Below are positions 53,077-61,837 of a stretch of 64,000 bases of DNA, piece by piece. The stretch lies in assembly GCF_003339505.1 (NCBI RefSeq), contig NZ_QPIW01000002.1:310001-374000 (forward strand). Direction: 5' to 3'. The stretch comes from Runella aurantiaca (GTDB lineage Bacteria > Bacteroidota > Bacteroidia > Cytophagales > Spirosomataceae). Both the position numbers and the translations under genes were made by a program. The notes under the pieces were generated by a model. The model was not told the DNA's origin and searched no databases. It worked only from the letters and a program-made list of their open reading frames with translations. The stretch's first letter is position 1. The number at the start of each line of letters is the position of its first letter.

Positions 53077-53499
53077 TTAATCTTTAAAACGTTCCCATTT
53101 AATCATCATAAATTTATCCCCCAATTCGGTCACAATCATACCCGTTCCTTCGAGGTTTTTGCGGTCGGCATAAAACTCCGCCAATTCCTTATGACTCATC
53201 ACTTTGTATGTGGCATGATGCGTGATTCGGTCGGGCATTTTGATTTGGTATTTTTTGACCCAGTTCATGACCGACACGTGACTGACCCCCAACAAACGCT
53301 CGATTTCGCGGAAACTCACCCCTTCAATATACAGCTGAAGGGCTTTGATGACGTAATATGAACTAATGCCTTTGCCGAGTTTGTCGACGGTAAAATTGTA
53401 GTCGCATTTTTTGCACCGAAACCGTTGGCGGTTTTTAATAATTCCGTTTTTGACAGTTTCTAGGCTATCGCATTTGGGGCATTTCAAGGTTGCAGCCAT
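53077..53499 (-). CDS. Orphan IS1-type zinc-ribbon/helix-turn-helix protein
   Basis: This 140-residue protein has two CxxC pairs (LKCPKCDSLETVKNG and RFRCKKCDYNF) forming a zinc ribbon like InsA of IS1, then a helix-turn-helix (YIEGVSFREIERLLGVSHVS, VMNWVKKY). The last 45 residues (HKELAEFYADRKNLEGTGMI...) are not transposase-like and there is no DDE domain, InsB frame or terminal inverted repeat nearby. It is probably a domesticated DNA-binding protein rather than a broken IS. ATG at 53499 is preferred over 53556. Confidence 0.85.
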   Translation of the reverse strand: MAATLKCPKCDSLETVKNGIIKNRQRFRCKKCDYNFTVDKLGKGISSYYVIKALQLYIEGVSFREIERLLGVSHVSVMNWVKKYQIKMPDRITHHATYKVMSHKELAEFYADRKNLEGTGMIVTELGDKFMMIKWERFKD

Positions 53500-53750
53500 T
53501 GATGAGAGAAGGTTTAGTCGGGTGAAAAAAGGTATTTCGCTATAGTAATTTACCAAATCTAAATTGCCCCGTTCTATGAAAAAATGCTTTTGATCATTTT
53601 TGGGGTGGATGTGCTAATTTTGGATAGATAGCCTTTGGGCTTGGTGATATTCGGGGCAAAAGAACAGTTTTTTGTAGCTTTATGCTGAAAATTGCCGAAA
53701 AGTGTGGATAATTGTTGCCTGTTCTGTTGGAGCCTAAAATAAGACCTTAC

Positions 53751-54167
53751 ATGTCATTTTCAATCAATTATCAAGTAGAAAATCAGTTGCCCGTTGAGGA
53801 ATTTATAGCAGTGCTCAATCGCTCAACCTTAGGGGAGCGTCGCCCCGTAGAGGATACTGAGCGGATAGCAGATATGCTCAAAAATGCCAATTTGTTGGTG
53901 ACGGCGCGCGACAATGGCGTGCTCATTGGCGTATCGAGGGCCATTACTGACTTTGCTTTTTGTACCTATCTGTCAGATTTGGCGGTGGACGAAGCGTATC
54001 AAAAACAGGGCATCGGCAAGGAATTGATTCGGCAAACTAAACTGGCCGCGCCCCGTGCCAAACTCATTCTGCTATCGGCTCCCAAAGCGGTTGAGTATTA
54101 TCCAAAAATCGGCATGAAACACCATCCGCATTGTTATTTTATAGATACCGTAGAAGAACTAAAATGA
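53751..54167 (+). CDS. GNAT-family N-acetyltransferase
   Basis: This 138-residue acetyl-CoA dependent transferase has the core DLAVDEAYQKQGIGKELIRQ (motif A, Q-x-x-G-I-G), preceded by VLIGVSRAITDFAFCTYLSD, and the C-terminal PKAVEYYPKIGMKHHPH typical of the small-molecule and antibiotic-like acetylase group. The substrate is unknown. ATG at 53751 is chosen because the conserved region begins there; the 13 residues before it lack similarity. Confidence 0.9.
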   Translation: MSFSINYQVENQLPVEEFIAVLNRSTLGERRPVEDTERIADMLKNANLLVTARDNGVLIGVSRAITDFAFCTYLSDLAVDEAYQKQGIGKELIRQTKLAAPRAKLILLSAPKAVEYYPKIGMKHHPHCYFIDTVEELK

Positions 54168-54207
54168 TGCCTTATGCTGAGCAAATCTGAGTAGTATAAA
54201 TGGGTTT

Positions 54208-54256
54208 AACTTAGCAAAAAAGCAAAAGGTGAACCCTTCTTCTTTTTTGCTAAGTT
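54208..54256. terminator. Bidirectional terminator between GNAT and DUF892 genes
   Basis: AACTTAGCAAAAAAG (54208-54222) and CTTTTTTGCTAAGTT (54242-54256) are perfect 15-base complements between two convergent genes. Confidence 0.85.
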
Positions 54257-54277
54257 CTTCAATAAGAATCTGTTAAG

Positions 54278-54805
54278 TTATTTTTCGGACATGGCTTCTT
54301 CGTTGACAAATGACATTGCCACTTGTGTTAGCTCATCGTCGGCCGAGTGTTCTTCGTCCAACGTAGCCTGTAAAAGCGCCTGCACTTCCGTATGACCCAT
54401 AATAGCGGCCAAAGTACGCAAGGTACCGTAAGTTGAGATTTCGTAATGCTCAACTTTTTGGGCTGCCAAAATCAGGCCGCAATCCCGCACCATGGTTCCG
54501 TCTTCTGTATCGTCAATGATTTCGTTGGCTTCTCTGATTAGTCCTTTAAGGGCTTCACAGGTTTTGGTTTCAGGTTTTTCGTCCAATGATTCAAAAACCA
54601 TTTTCAAACGTTCTACGTGGGTTTGCGTAACGGCCAAGTGACCTTCAAATGCCTTCCTAAGTTCGGTTGAAGTACTGGCTTCGGCCATTTTTGGTAGGGC
54701 TTTCAGCAAATGATTTTCGGCCCAATAAATGTCTTTGATTTCTTCCAAAAACAATTGATGAAGCGGCGATTGCTTCATCTCTTCGGTGATTTGTTGCTTT
54801 TTCAT
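54278..54805 (-). CDS. DUF892 ferritin-like protein (YciE/YciF family)
   Basis: This 175-residue four-helix protein fits the stress-induced YciF family. It has LHQLFLEEIKDIYWAENHLL (E-x-x-Y-W-A-E metal-like residues), HLAVTQTHVERLKMVFESL and AAQKVEHYEISTYGTLRTLA, ending with DEEHSADDELTQVA. Conserved glutamates and histidines would bind two metal ions. The function is not settled; members respond to osmotic or oxidative stress. ATG at 54805 gives the usual length. Confidence 0.9.
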   Translation of the reverse strand: MKKQQITEEMKQSPLHQLFLEEIKDIYWAENHLLKALPKMAEASTSTELRKAFEGHLAVTQTHVERLKMVFESLDEKPETKTCEALKGLIREANEIIDDTEDGTMVRDCGLILAAQKVEHYEISTYGTLRTLAAIMGHTEVQALLQATLDEEHSADDELTQVAMSFVNEEAMSEK

Positions 54806-54963
54806 AACCTTGTTTGTTAAAGTTAAATGATAAGTTATGACCGAAATGATAAAAAAATCATGCGAATTCAAAGACAGGGTTTCTTGGGAAATAACAACCT
54901 CAAATTGTGCATTAGTCCAAGAAAGAGCTTCCCAAAAAGGCACACTTTTGGGAAAGCTGAAAC

Positions 54964-54992
54964 AAAAAAAGCGAGCTTTTGAAAGCCCGCTT
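54964..54992 (-). terminator. Terminator downstream of accC
   Basis: On the minus strand AAGCGGGCTTT pairs with AAAGCTCGCTT (one mismatch) and is followed by seven T residues. It lies about 110 bases after the accC stop and ends the fatty-acid cluster. Confidence 0.75.
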
Positions 54993-55099
54993 CTGAAGAA
55001 ATGTCGAGAAATGAAAAACTGATTTACAGCTTGATGTAGACTGTATTCTCCTTATTTTACATTTATCAGTTTTACATTTTTCGGTTATTCATTTATACT

Positions 55100-56443
55100 T
55101 TACAATCCCCCAAAATCAAAGGACTCTAAGTATTTGGTCGTAAATATCCCTGATTTAAATCCGGGGTCGTCCATGAGGCGAATATGGAAAGGAATCGTGG
55201 TTTTTATGCCTTCAATGACGCATTCCTGCAAAGCCCGTTTCATGCGGGTCATCACTTCTTCACGTGATTGACCGCTTACGATAATCTTCGCAATCATGGA
55301 GTCATAATTGGGAGGAATGGTGTAGCCGGCATACACGTGGCTATCGATACGAACGCCGTGACCGCCCGGGAAGTGCAATTGCGTAATCTTGCCGGGGCTT
55401 GGGCGGAATCCGTTGGCGGGGTCTTCTGCGTTGATACGGCACTCCATTGCGTAGCGCTGTGGGGTGTAGTTTTGTCCCGAAATCGGCTCACCAGCTGCCA
55501 CTTTGATTTGTTCCTTGATGAGGTCAAAGTTGGTTACTTCTTCCGTAATCGGGTGTTCTACTTGAATCCGGGTATTCATTTCCATGAAGTAGAATTCACC
55601 GTATTTGTCGACCAAAAATTCAATGGTTCCTGCACCTTCGTAATTGATGGCCGAAGCGCCTTTGATGGCGGCTTGCCCCATGCGCTCCCGAAGTTCGGGT
55701 GTAACGACGGGAGAAGGTGTTTCTTCAACCAGTTTTTGGTGGCGACGCTGAATCGAGCAATCGCGCTCCGAAAGGTGGCATACTTTGCCGTATTGGTCGC
55801 CTACCACTTGAATTTCAATGTGGCGGGGTTCTTCTACAAATTTTTCGAGGTAAAGGCCGTCGTTGCCGAAAGCCGCGCCTGATTCCATTTTGGCGTCATC
55901 CCACGCTTTCTGAAACTCACTTTCTTCTTTGATGATGCGCATTCCGCGTCCACCGCCCCCCGCGGTTGCTTTCACAATGACGGGGTAGCCAATTCCTTTG
56001 GCCAATTCTTTGCCTTGTTCTACCGAGTCAAGTAGCCCTTCTGATCCTGGAATCACGGGCACGCCCGCAGCTCTCATGGTTGCTTTAGCGGTAGCTTTGT
56101 CACCCATGAAATTAATCTGCTCGGCCGTGGCTCCGATGAATTTGATACCGTAATCGGCACAAATCCGAGAAAACTCCGCATTCTCCGACAAAAACCCGTA
56201 GCCGGGGTGAATGGCGTCGGCGTTGGTGATTTCGGCGGCCGAAATGATGTTTGGAATATTCAGGTAGGACTGACGGCTCGCAGGAGGTCCAATACAAACC
56301 GCTTCGTCGGCAAAACGTACGTGCAGACTTTCACGGTCGGCTGTTGAGTACACCGCCACGGTCTGAATTCCCATTTCGCGGCAGGTACGAATCACCCGTA
56401 AGGCGATTTCCCCGCGATTGGCAATAAGTATTTTTTTAAACAT
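55100..56443 (-). CDS. accC: Acetyl-CoA carboxylase, biotin carboxylase subunit
   Basis: AccC carboxylates the biotin on BCCP with ATP and bicarbonate, the first half of malonyl-CoA synthesis. The 447-residue ATP-grasp protein shows [78 protein letters not shown] and [11 protein letters not shown]. It is the last gene of the DUF177 to accC cluster and follows accB by about 120 bases. Confidence 0.96.
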   Translation of the reverse strand: MFKKILIANRGEIALRVIRTCREMGIQTVAVYSTADRESLHVRFADEAVCIGPPASRQSYLNIPNIISAAEITNADAIHPGYGFLSENAEFSRICADYGIKFIGATAEQINFMGDKATAKATMRAAGVPVIPGSEGLLDSVEQGKELAKGIGYPVIVKATAGGGGRGMRIIKEESEFQKAWDDAKMESGAAFGNDGLYLEKFVEEPRHIEIQVVGDQYGKVCHLSERDCSIQRRHQKLVEETPSPVVTPELRERMGQAAIKGASAINYEGAGTIEFLVDKYGEFYFMEMNTRIQVEHPITEEVTNFDLIKEQIKVAAGEPISGQNYTPQRYAMECRINAEDPANGFRPSPGKITQLHFPGGHGVRIDSHVYAGYTIPPNYDSMIAKIIVSGQSREEVMTRMKRALQECVIEGIKTTIPFHIRLMDDPGFKSGIFTTKYLESFDFGGL

Positions 56444-56564
56444 ATTTTTGAGTCATTGAGTAGTCATTGGTAATCAGGGGATTGGCCTAGAATCAGGTAG
56501 CTTTTCAATCAAAACTTGATTGTTCCCGATATTTCACGACCAAAACTTGATTAACTCCGACGAT

Positions 56565-57038
56565 TTAAATGGGTTCTACCAAGAACAAAGGCTGGTCGTA
56601 TTCAACGGGAGTTGCATTTTCAACCAATACTTTCACGATCCGGCCCGACACTTCCGACTCGATTTCGTTGAAGAGTTTCATGGCTTCAACGATGCAAACT
56701 ACTTTGCCCGTCGTAACGTCGTCGCCGATTTCTACAAATGAAGGTTTGTCTGGGCCACCTGAGCGGTAGAAAGTACCAATCATTGGTGATTTAATGGTCA
56801 GGTACTTTGAATCATCGGCCTTGGGAGCAGCAGGGGCGGCGGCAGGCTGGGCGGCAGGAGCCGCGGTCTGAGGAGCCGCTACGGGCGCTGCTGCCACGGG
56901 AGCAGGGGCGGCCGTTACGTACGTAGCTGCCGCATTTTTCTTTACACTTACCTTAAATTCTCCAGTTTCGATATTGACTTCATCCAAGCCAGAATTAGCG
57001 ATGAAGTCCAACAATTTTTGAATGTCTTTGATTTCCAT
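56565..57038 (-). CDS. accB: Acetyl-CoA carboxylase biotin carboxyl carrier protein
   Basis: AccB carries the carboxylated biotin between AccC and the transferase. The 157-residue protein begins EIKDIQKLLDFIANSGLDEV, has an Ala/Pro-rich hinge (about residues 40-80) and a biotinyl domain with the lysine in VEAMKLFNEIES. Start at 57038; the 18 upstream in-frame residues (from 57092) are not family-like. Partner of the accC gene just downstream. Confidence 0.95.
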   Translation of the reverse strand: MEIKDIQKLLDFIANSGLDEVNIETGEFKVSVKKNAAATYVTAAPAPVAAAPVAAPQTAAPAAQPAAAPAAPKADDSKYLTIKSPMIGTFYRSGGPDKPSFVEIGDDVTTGKVVCIVEAMKLFNEIESEVSGRIVKVLVENATPVEYDQPLFLVEPI

Positions 57039-57114
57039 TTTTTTAGTGGTTATTACGCAGTCGTCACTATTTTTTAGCGCCATGCCATCCATGATGGGCT
57101 ACAATCAGTAGGAA

Positions 57115-57678
57115 TTATTTTACGCGTTCTACATAATCGTAAGTGCGGGTATCGATGCGGAGTTTGTCTCCTTCTTCGATAAACATAGGCACCATAATAC
57201 GGGCTCCTGTTTCAACTTCAACGGCCTTGCGGGGGTTATTGGCAGTATCCCCTTTGATGCCTGGCTCGGCGTAGGTGACGACAAGTTCCACAAAAGAGGG
57301 TAATTCGCAGGTGAGCGGAGTTTCGTTTTCGGTATTAATGAGTACTTCAACGACTTGGCCTTCTTTCAGCAAATCAGCCGCTGTAAGAAGTTTTTCTGAG
57401 ATAGAGATTTGGTCAAATGTTTCATTGTCCATGAAATTATAACCAGTTTCATCTTTGTACAAGTACTGGAAAGAGCGGCGTTCTACACGAACTGGATAAA
57501 TAGCTACTCCTGAGTTGAAGGTGTTGTCCAACACTTTTCCAGTGGTAAGGCTTTTGATTTTCGTGCGTACGAAAGCCGCGCCTTTGCCAGGTTTTACGTG
57601 TTGAAATTCAATCACTTGGAATAAATCGTTGTTGAAGTTAATGACCAATCCATTACGGATGTCTGCGGTTGTTGCCAT
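57115..57678 (-). CDS. efp: Translation elongation factor P
   Basis: EF-P binds stalled ribosomes and speeds Pro-Pro bond formation. The 187-residue protein has the three-domain layout; the modified-residue loop lies near 32-36 (HVKPGKGAAFVRTK, with lysine where the family is often modified). GDTANNPRKAVEVETGARIM and DKLRIDTRTYDYVERV close the protein. It sits between fabH and accB, an arrangement seen in other bacteria. Confidence 0.95.
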   Translation of the reverse strand: MATTADIRNGLVINFNNDLFQVIEFQHVKPGKGAAFVRTKIKSLTTGKVLDNTFNSGVAIYPVRVERRSFQYLYKDETGYNFMDNETFDQISISEKLLTAADLLKEGQVVEVLINTENETPLTCELPSFVELVVTYAEPGIKGDTANNPRKAVEVETGARIMVPMFIEEGDKLRIDTRTYDYVERVK

Positions 57679-57812
57679 ACTTTTTTGAGTTACAGTTTTC
57701 GGTTGAGTAGTTGATTGGTAAAGCGACTAAAACTACATTAAGAACCCTTAAAACTGACGATTATTTGCAAAATATAGGTTGATAAAAAAATATTAAAGAG
57801 CTGCTGGAAAGC

Positions 57813-58802
57813 TTAGTAGCCCCATTTGACATACACTGAGCCCCACGTGAACCCGCCCCCAAAAGCGGCCAAAATCAGGTTGTCGCCTTTGTTGAGTTGA
57901 GATTCGTAATCCCACAAACAAAGCGGGATGGTAGCGGCGGTGGTGTTGCCGTATTTTTGAATATTAAGCATTACTTTGTCCATTCCTACTTTCATCCGAT
58001 TGGCGGTGGCAGAAATGATACGTTTGTTGGCCTGATGCGGTACTAGCCACGCCACATCGTCGCCCGTGAGGTGATTGCGCTCCATGATTTCAGCGGCAAC
58101 GTCGGCCATATTGGTGACGGCAAATTTAAATACCGAAGGACCATCTTGGTACGCATAGTGCCAGCGTTTATCGATGGTTTCGTGGGTGGGTGGGTAGCGG
58201 CTTCCTCCTGCTTTTTGGTTCAGGAAGGGCTGTCCAGCCCCGTCGGAGCGAATAATACTGTCGATAATTCCAAAGCCTTCAGTGTTGGGTTCGAGCATTA
58301 CAGCCCCCGCGCCATCACCGAAAAGTACGCAGGTAGTACGGTCGGTGTAGTCGACGATGGCCGACATTTTATCGGCGCCTACTATGATAACCTTCTTATA
58401 TTTTCCTGTTTCGATAAACTGAGAGCCCACCGTCAGGGCGTACACAAAGCCTGAACAGGCCGCCTGAATATCAAAACTCCCGATGGATTTGATACCGACC
58501 ATGTCGCAGATAAGATTGGCGGTGCTTGGAAAGATAAAGTCGGGCGTTGTGGTTGCGCAGATCAGTAAATCAACTTCTTCTGGGGCAGTGTGGGTCTTTG
58601 CCAAAAGACCTTTAACTGCTTCAGCTGCCATGTGAGAAGTGCCTAGGCCTTCTCCTTTGAGGATGTGACGTTCTTTGATACCTGTGCGGGCGGTTATCCA
58701 TTCGTCATTGGTATCAACCATTTTTTCCAATTCTGCATTGGTCAAAATGTAGTCGGGTACGTATCCTTGTATCCCCGTAATAGCAGCTCGAATTTGACTC
58801 AT
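57813..58802 (-). CDS. fabH: 3-oxoacyl-ACP synthase III
   Basis: FabH starts fatty-acid elongation by joining acyl-CoA to malonyl-ACP. The 329-residue sequence has [15 protein letters not shown], the active-site cysteine in [14 protein letters not shown], the histidine in [14 protein letters not shown] and the asparagine in [12 protein letters not shown]. It ends [13 protein letters not shown]. It follows plsX by 100 bases. Confidence 0.96.
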   Translation of the reverse strand: MSQIRAAITGIQGYVPDYILTNAELEKMVDTNDEWITARTGIKERHILKGEGLGTSHMAAEAVKGLLAKTHTAPEEVDLLICATTTPDFIFPSTANLICDMVGIKSIGSFDIQAACSGFVYALTVGSQFIETGKYKKVIIVGADKMSAIVDYTDRTTCVLFGDGAGAVMLEPNTEGFGIIDSIIRSDGAGQPFLNQKAGGSRYPPTHETIDKRWHYAYQDGPSVFKFAVTNMADVAAEIMERNHLTGDDVAWLVPHQANKRIISATANRMKVGMDKVMLNIQKYGNTTAATIPLCLWDYESQLNKGDNLILAAFGGGFTWGSVYVKWGY

Positions 58803-58902
58803 TTTTTACTTCGTAAAAGTTATTAGTTATCTGGGTCTCGGTTATCCATAAGTCCGTTTTTTCAATTCGGACCACGGCGAACTGGTAACAGCTAACGCAG
58901 TT

Positions 58903-59841
58903 TTAACTTAGGGCTTTTGCAATCTGAACGTAGGCGTGTGATTCCACTTGTTTGCGCGCCCAGGTAATCATATTTTTGATGGCGATGGCCGAGGATATTC
59001 CGTGTGCAATCATTACGTTGCCGTTGACTCCGATGATGGAGCTGCCGCCGACTGATTCATAATTCATTTTATCAATAAAATCATCCTGAATACCGCGCTC
59101 CTTGGCTACATCGTAGAAAGATTCGGCCAACTTGAAAAGGGCATTTCCCGTAAATCCGTCGGTGACGATGACGTCGGCTTTGTCGTCAAACATATCGCCG
59201 CCTTCCATGTTGCCCACAAAATGAATTCGGGTATTGTCTTTTAAAAGTTGGTGAGCGGCCTGCGCTACTACCGAGCCTTTTTGTTCTTCTTCTCCGATAT
59301 TCATTAAAGCCACGCGTGGGCGTTCAATCTGGAAAGTTTGCTGGGCGAAGATAGAGCCTATTACGCCAAATTGCTCCAATACTTCTGGTTTGCAGTCGGC
59401 ATTGGCACCAATATCGAGCATGACGGCGTGTCCGCCTTTTTTCTGAGGAACAAATCCTACAATGGCTGGGCGGATGATTCCCTCAATTGCTTTGATACTG
59501 AAGAGTGCACCTACGTGCATGGCACCCGTGTTGCCTGCTCCGCAAAAAATATCTAATTGTTTGTCTTTTAATAACTTAAATCCAATTGAGATACTGGAAT
59601 GGGGCTTCTGAGAGAGCGCTTTTGTGGGATGCTCCCCCATTTCTACGACTTCTTCGGCATGGACAACTTCAATTTGGTTACCCTGATAATTATACTTTTC
59701 CAGTAAAGCATTGATTACATCCTGCTTACCAATCAATACAATATGGATATCCGGGGGTAATTGGGATGCTGCATTGACGGCTCCTTCTATTATAGCATCG
59801 GGGGCAAAATCCCCTCCCATTGCGTCTATTCCTATTTTCAT
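58903..59841 (-). CDS. plsX: Phosphate acyltransferase PlsX
   Basis: PlsX makes acyl-phosphate from acyl-ACP for phospholipid synthesis. The 312-residue protein begins IGIDAMGGDFAPDAIIEGAV, with VVEMGEHPTKALSQKPHSSI, IFCGAGNTGAMHVGALFSI, ALMNIGEEEQKGS and VIVTDGFTGNALFKLAES. It lies between rpmF and fabH, the arrangement common in many bacteria. Confidence 0.96.
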   Translation of the reverse strand: MKIGIDAMGGDFAPDAIIEGAVNAASQLPPDIHIVLIGKQDVINALLEKYNYQGNQIEVVHAEEVVEMGEHPTKALSQKPHSSISIGFKLLKDKQLDIFCGAGNTGAMHVGALFSIKAIEGIIRPAIVGFVPQKKGGHAVMLDIGANADCKPEVLEQFGVIGSIFAQQTFQIERPRVALMNIGEEEQKGSVVAQAAHQLLKDNTRIHFVGNMEGGDMFDDKADVIVTDGFTGNALFKLAESFYDVAKERGIQDDFIDKMNYESVGGSSIIGVNGNVMIAHGISSAIAIKNMITWARKQVESHAYVQIAKALS

Positions 59842-59991
59842 TATTCTTTAGAGGTATTGGGTATCAAGAAGGTATCGTTATACTCAAAATGAGGCTGTAA
59901 AAATAGCAGATAACCGATACTAAAAAAGCATTTCACAACAACTTTATCTATAAGTTGCCATAAAATGCTTTCACATACAGAGAGTTATGAA

Positions 59992-60183
59992 TTAGACTTG
60001 CTTGTAGCCTTCTACCACAACTTTGCCTTTGTAAACCAAATTTCCTTCAAATACGTGCGCACGGTGCATCAAATGTACTTCGCCCGTTGTTGGGTCAGTT
60101 GAAAGTGCTTTACCCTGGATTGCGTCGTGTGTACGGCGTTTGTCGCGGCGAGTGCTTGAATGTCTTCGTTTGGGATGTGCCAT
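59992..60183 (-). CDS. rpmF: 50S ribosomal protein L32, cysteine-free form
   Basis: This 63-residue protein begins MAHPKRRHSSTRRDKRRTHD and continues into VHLMHRAHVFEGNLVYKGKV. It lacks all four zinc-binding cysteines of the standard C+ L32. It is preceded by the DUF177 gene and followed by plsX. Confidence 0.95.
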   Translation of the reverse strand: MAHPKRRHSSTRRDKRRTHDAIQGKALSTDPTTGEVHLMHRAHVFEGNLVYKGKVVVEGYKQV

Positions 60184-60235
60184 TGCCTTATGTCTTTATT
60201 GTTTGTTCGTTATCTATAGTTACTCTAAAAAATGC

Positions 60236-60787
60236 TTATTCTTTTCCTTTTAACTTTTGCAAAGCGGCCCAACGCGGGTCTATTGCTTCGTTGTCGGGGG
60301 TATCAGCGGCTTTTGTTTCGCTTTCTTCTCCCGACTGGTACACCAAAATCCCCTCTTCTTCATCTTCGGTGTCTTCATTTCTGAAGCGCGGGTGAAGTTT
60401 TTTCATGGGCAATGAAAGCGCGATGAAATCAAAAATGTACTGAGCAACGTTGATTTTAACCGTTTCGTGACGGATAAGCTCAATGTCTTCGGCCAGTATT
60501 TCATCGTGGTCTCCAAATTTTAAAATGAGCTTTTCGGTTAAATCAATCGGCTCTTCAAAAACTTCGAGACTGCGGTCACACACCAACTCAACGACTCCTG
60601 CAATGCTAAAATTAAGAATCAGCATCGTAGTAGACTTGTCGATGGTCAAATGTGTTGTAAAATGACCATTTTCAATTAATTCTTGCTCCAGTGCCTCGAA
60701 AAATTCGTGACCTGATTCAAAATTATAGACATACTGCTTGTCTTTTAAACCGTAAATGCCTATGTCGTACTGTGTTAGCGCTTTCAC
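60236..60787 (-). CDS. DUF177 (YceD) family protein
   Basis: This 183-residue cytoplasmic protein begins MKALTQYDIGIYGLKDKQYV and contains the YceD core LNFSIAGVVELVCDRSLEVF. YceD is thought to take part in 23S rRNA accumulation or ribosome assembly and is encoded with rpmF in many genomes. The end is acidic. GTG at 60787 is chosen because the promoter -7 box at 60808-60815 lies downstream of the alternative TTG at 60838, so the longer form could not be transcribed from it. Confidence 0.9.
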   Translation of the reverse strand: MKALTQYDIGIYGLKDKQYVYNFESGHEFFEALEQELIENGHFTTHLTIDKSTTMLILNFSIAGVVELVCDRSLEVFEEPIDLTEKLILKFGDHDEILAEDIELIRHETVKINVAQYIFDFIALSLPMKKLHPRFRNEDTEDEEEGILVYQSGEESETKAADTPDNEAIDPRWAALQKLKGKE

Positions 60788-60807
60788 TTCTCTATCAAAA
60801 TGGGCTG

Positions 60808-60839
60808 CAAAGTTAGGAGTATTTATTAAAAATCGCAAA
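60808..60839 (-). promoter_or_regulatory. Bacteroidota-type promoter of the DUF177-rpmF-plsX cluster
   Basis: On the minus strand TTTG, 20 bases, then TAACTTTG (60808-60815), ending 20 bases before the GTG start at 60787. Confidence 0.78.
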
Positions 60840-61083
60840 TCTAAAAAAGTTTATATTCGATTTTAATGTCGACAAAGCGAAAAACGCGGTTTTAGGGCTC
60901 AAGAGGCCCCAAGACTGGAAAATATTTTTCAAAGGGAGTCTATAAAACTGCTTTACCGTCGAGAATAGAATTTGGAACGTTCGTCCTTTTTTTTGCCCAT
61001 TTATCCTCAATTCCGTCACCATTTGACCAGTAGCTTGCATCTTGTTTACGAAAATCATTCTTAACCATAAAAAATCAACAGCC

Positions 61084-61767
61084 ATGAAAACAATCATTTT
61101 TGCCATCGCCTTTTTGACTTCCGTAGCTGCCATTGCCCAGGACGGCGTTGAAGATTCAGCCAAAGAAAAATCGTCGAAGATTTATTACACGCAGGGAGGA
61201 AACGGTGCTCTTTTGTCGTTTTCGCAAGTAACCCGCAACGGTAAAGAAGTGGGAAGTATTCCGCGTTTTACGCTGTTTTTTAACTTAGGCACCAATGCCA
61301 ATCTGGACTTGGGAAATCATTTCGGGGTTTTTGGTGGATTGAACCTGACCAATATCGGAATGATTACGGAAGAAGAGATTGTAGGAACGGTTAAAACCGA
61401 TAAGTTTAAAACCAAACAGCGGGTGTATGCGGTGGGAATTCCGGTGGGGATTAAAATCGGAGATTTGCGTAATTTCTACGTGTATGGGGGAGCCGAAGCG
61501 GGTTTTGCCATCAATTACAAACAAAAAGACTTTATCAACGGCGAGAAGGTCGATAAATTTAACGAATGGTTCAGCAATCGTACCAACGCGTTTATGCCTG
61601 CCGTTTTTGTCGGATTTCAGGCTAAAAATGGATTTGGGTTAAAAGTGCAGTATTACTTAAATGACTTCCTGAATCAGGGCTTTTCGGAAGGAGGCGCAAA
61701 GCCCTACGCTGGTACAGAATCTCAGATTTTCTTCCTGACGTTGGGGTATAATTTCAGCAAGAAATAG
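61084..61767 (+). CDS. Outer-membrane beta-barrel protein
   Basis: A 227-residue secreted protein with signal peptide MKTIIFAIAFLTSVAAIAQ. Alternating strands (LDLGNHFGVFGGLNLTNIGM, RVYAVGIPVGIKIGD, FYVYGGAEAGFAINYKQKD) and a final aromatic-rich FFLTLGYNFSKK suit a small OmpA/PorT-like eight-strand barrel. The function is unknown. ATG at 61084 is chosen because it gives the signal peptide. Confidence 0.85.
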   Translation: MKTIIFAIAFLTSVAAIAQDGVEDSAKEKSSKIYYTQGGNGALLSFSQVTRNGKEVGSIPRFTLFFNLGTNANLDLGNHFGVFGGLNLTNIGMITEEEIVGTVKTDKFKTKQRVYAVGIPVGIKIGDLRNFYVYGGAEAGFAINYKQKDFINGEKVDKFNEWFSNRTNAFMPAVFVGFQAKNGFGLKVQYYLNDFLNQGFSEGGAKPYAGTESQIFFLTLGYNFSKK

Positions 61768-61830
61768 TTGGCAGTCTACAGTAGGCAGTAAAAAATTGCA
61801 TAAATTTTACTGCCTACTGTAGACTGCCAA
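61768..61830. repeat. Perfect 26-bp inverted repeat (terminator or repeat element)
   Basis: Arms 61768-61793 and 61805-61830 are exact reverse complements, starting TTGGCAGTCTACAGTAGGCA and with an 11-base loop. Each arm also contains the near-palindromic TAGGCAG/CTGCCTA core, and CTGCCTACTA follows once more at 61831. It lies directly after one stop and just before the convergent MFS stop, so it may also act as a terminator. Confidence 0.88.
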
Positions 61831-61837
61831 CTGCCTA

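Noticed and set aside
53077-53499. A complete IS1 insertion sequence.
   Set aside because: No InsB/DDE frame, no terminal inverted repeats and no target duplication could be seen around the zinc-ribbon gene.
55268-55882. 204-residue plus-strand ORF opposite accC.
   Set aside because: It is antisense to the conserved ATP-grasp domain of AccC, a common shadow in high-coding-bias genes.
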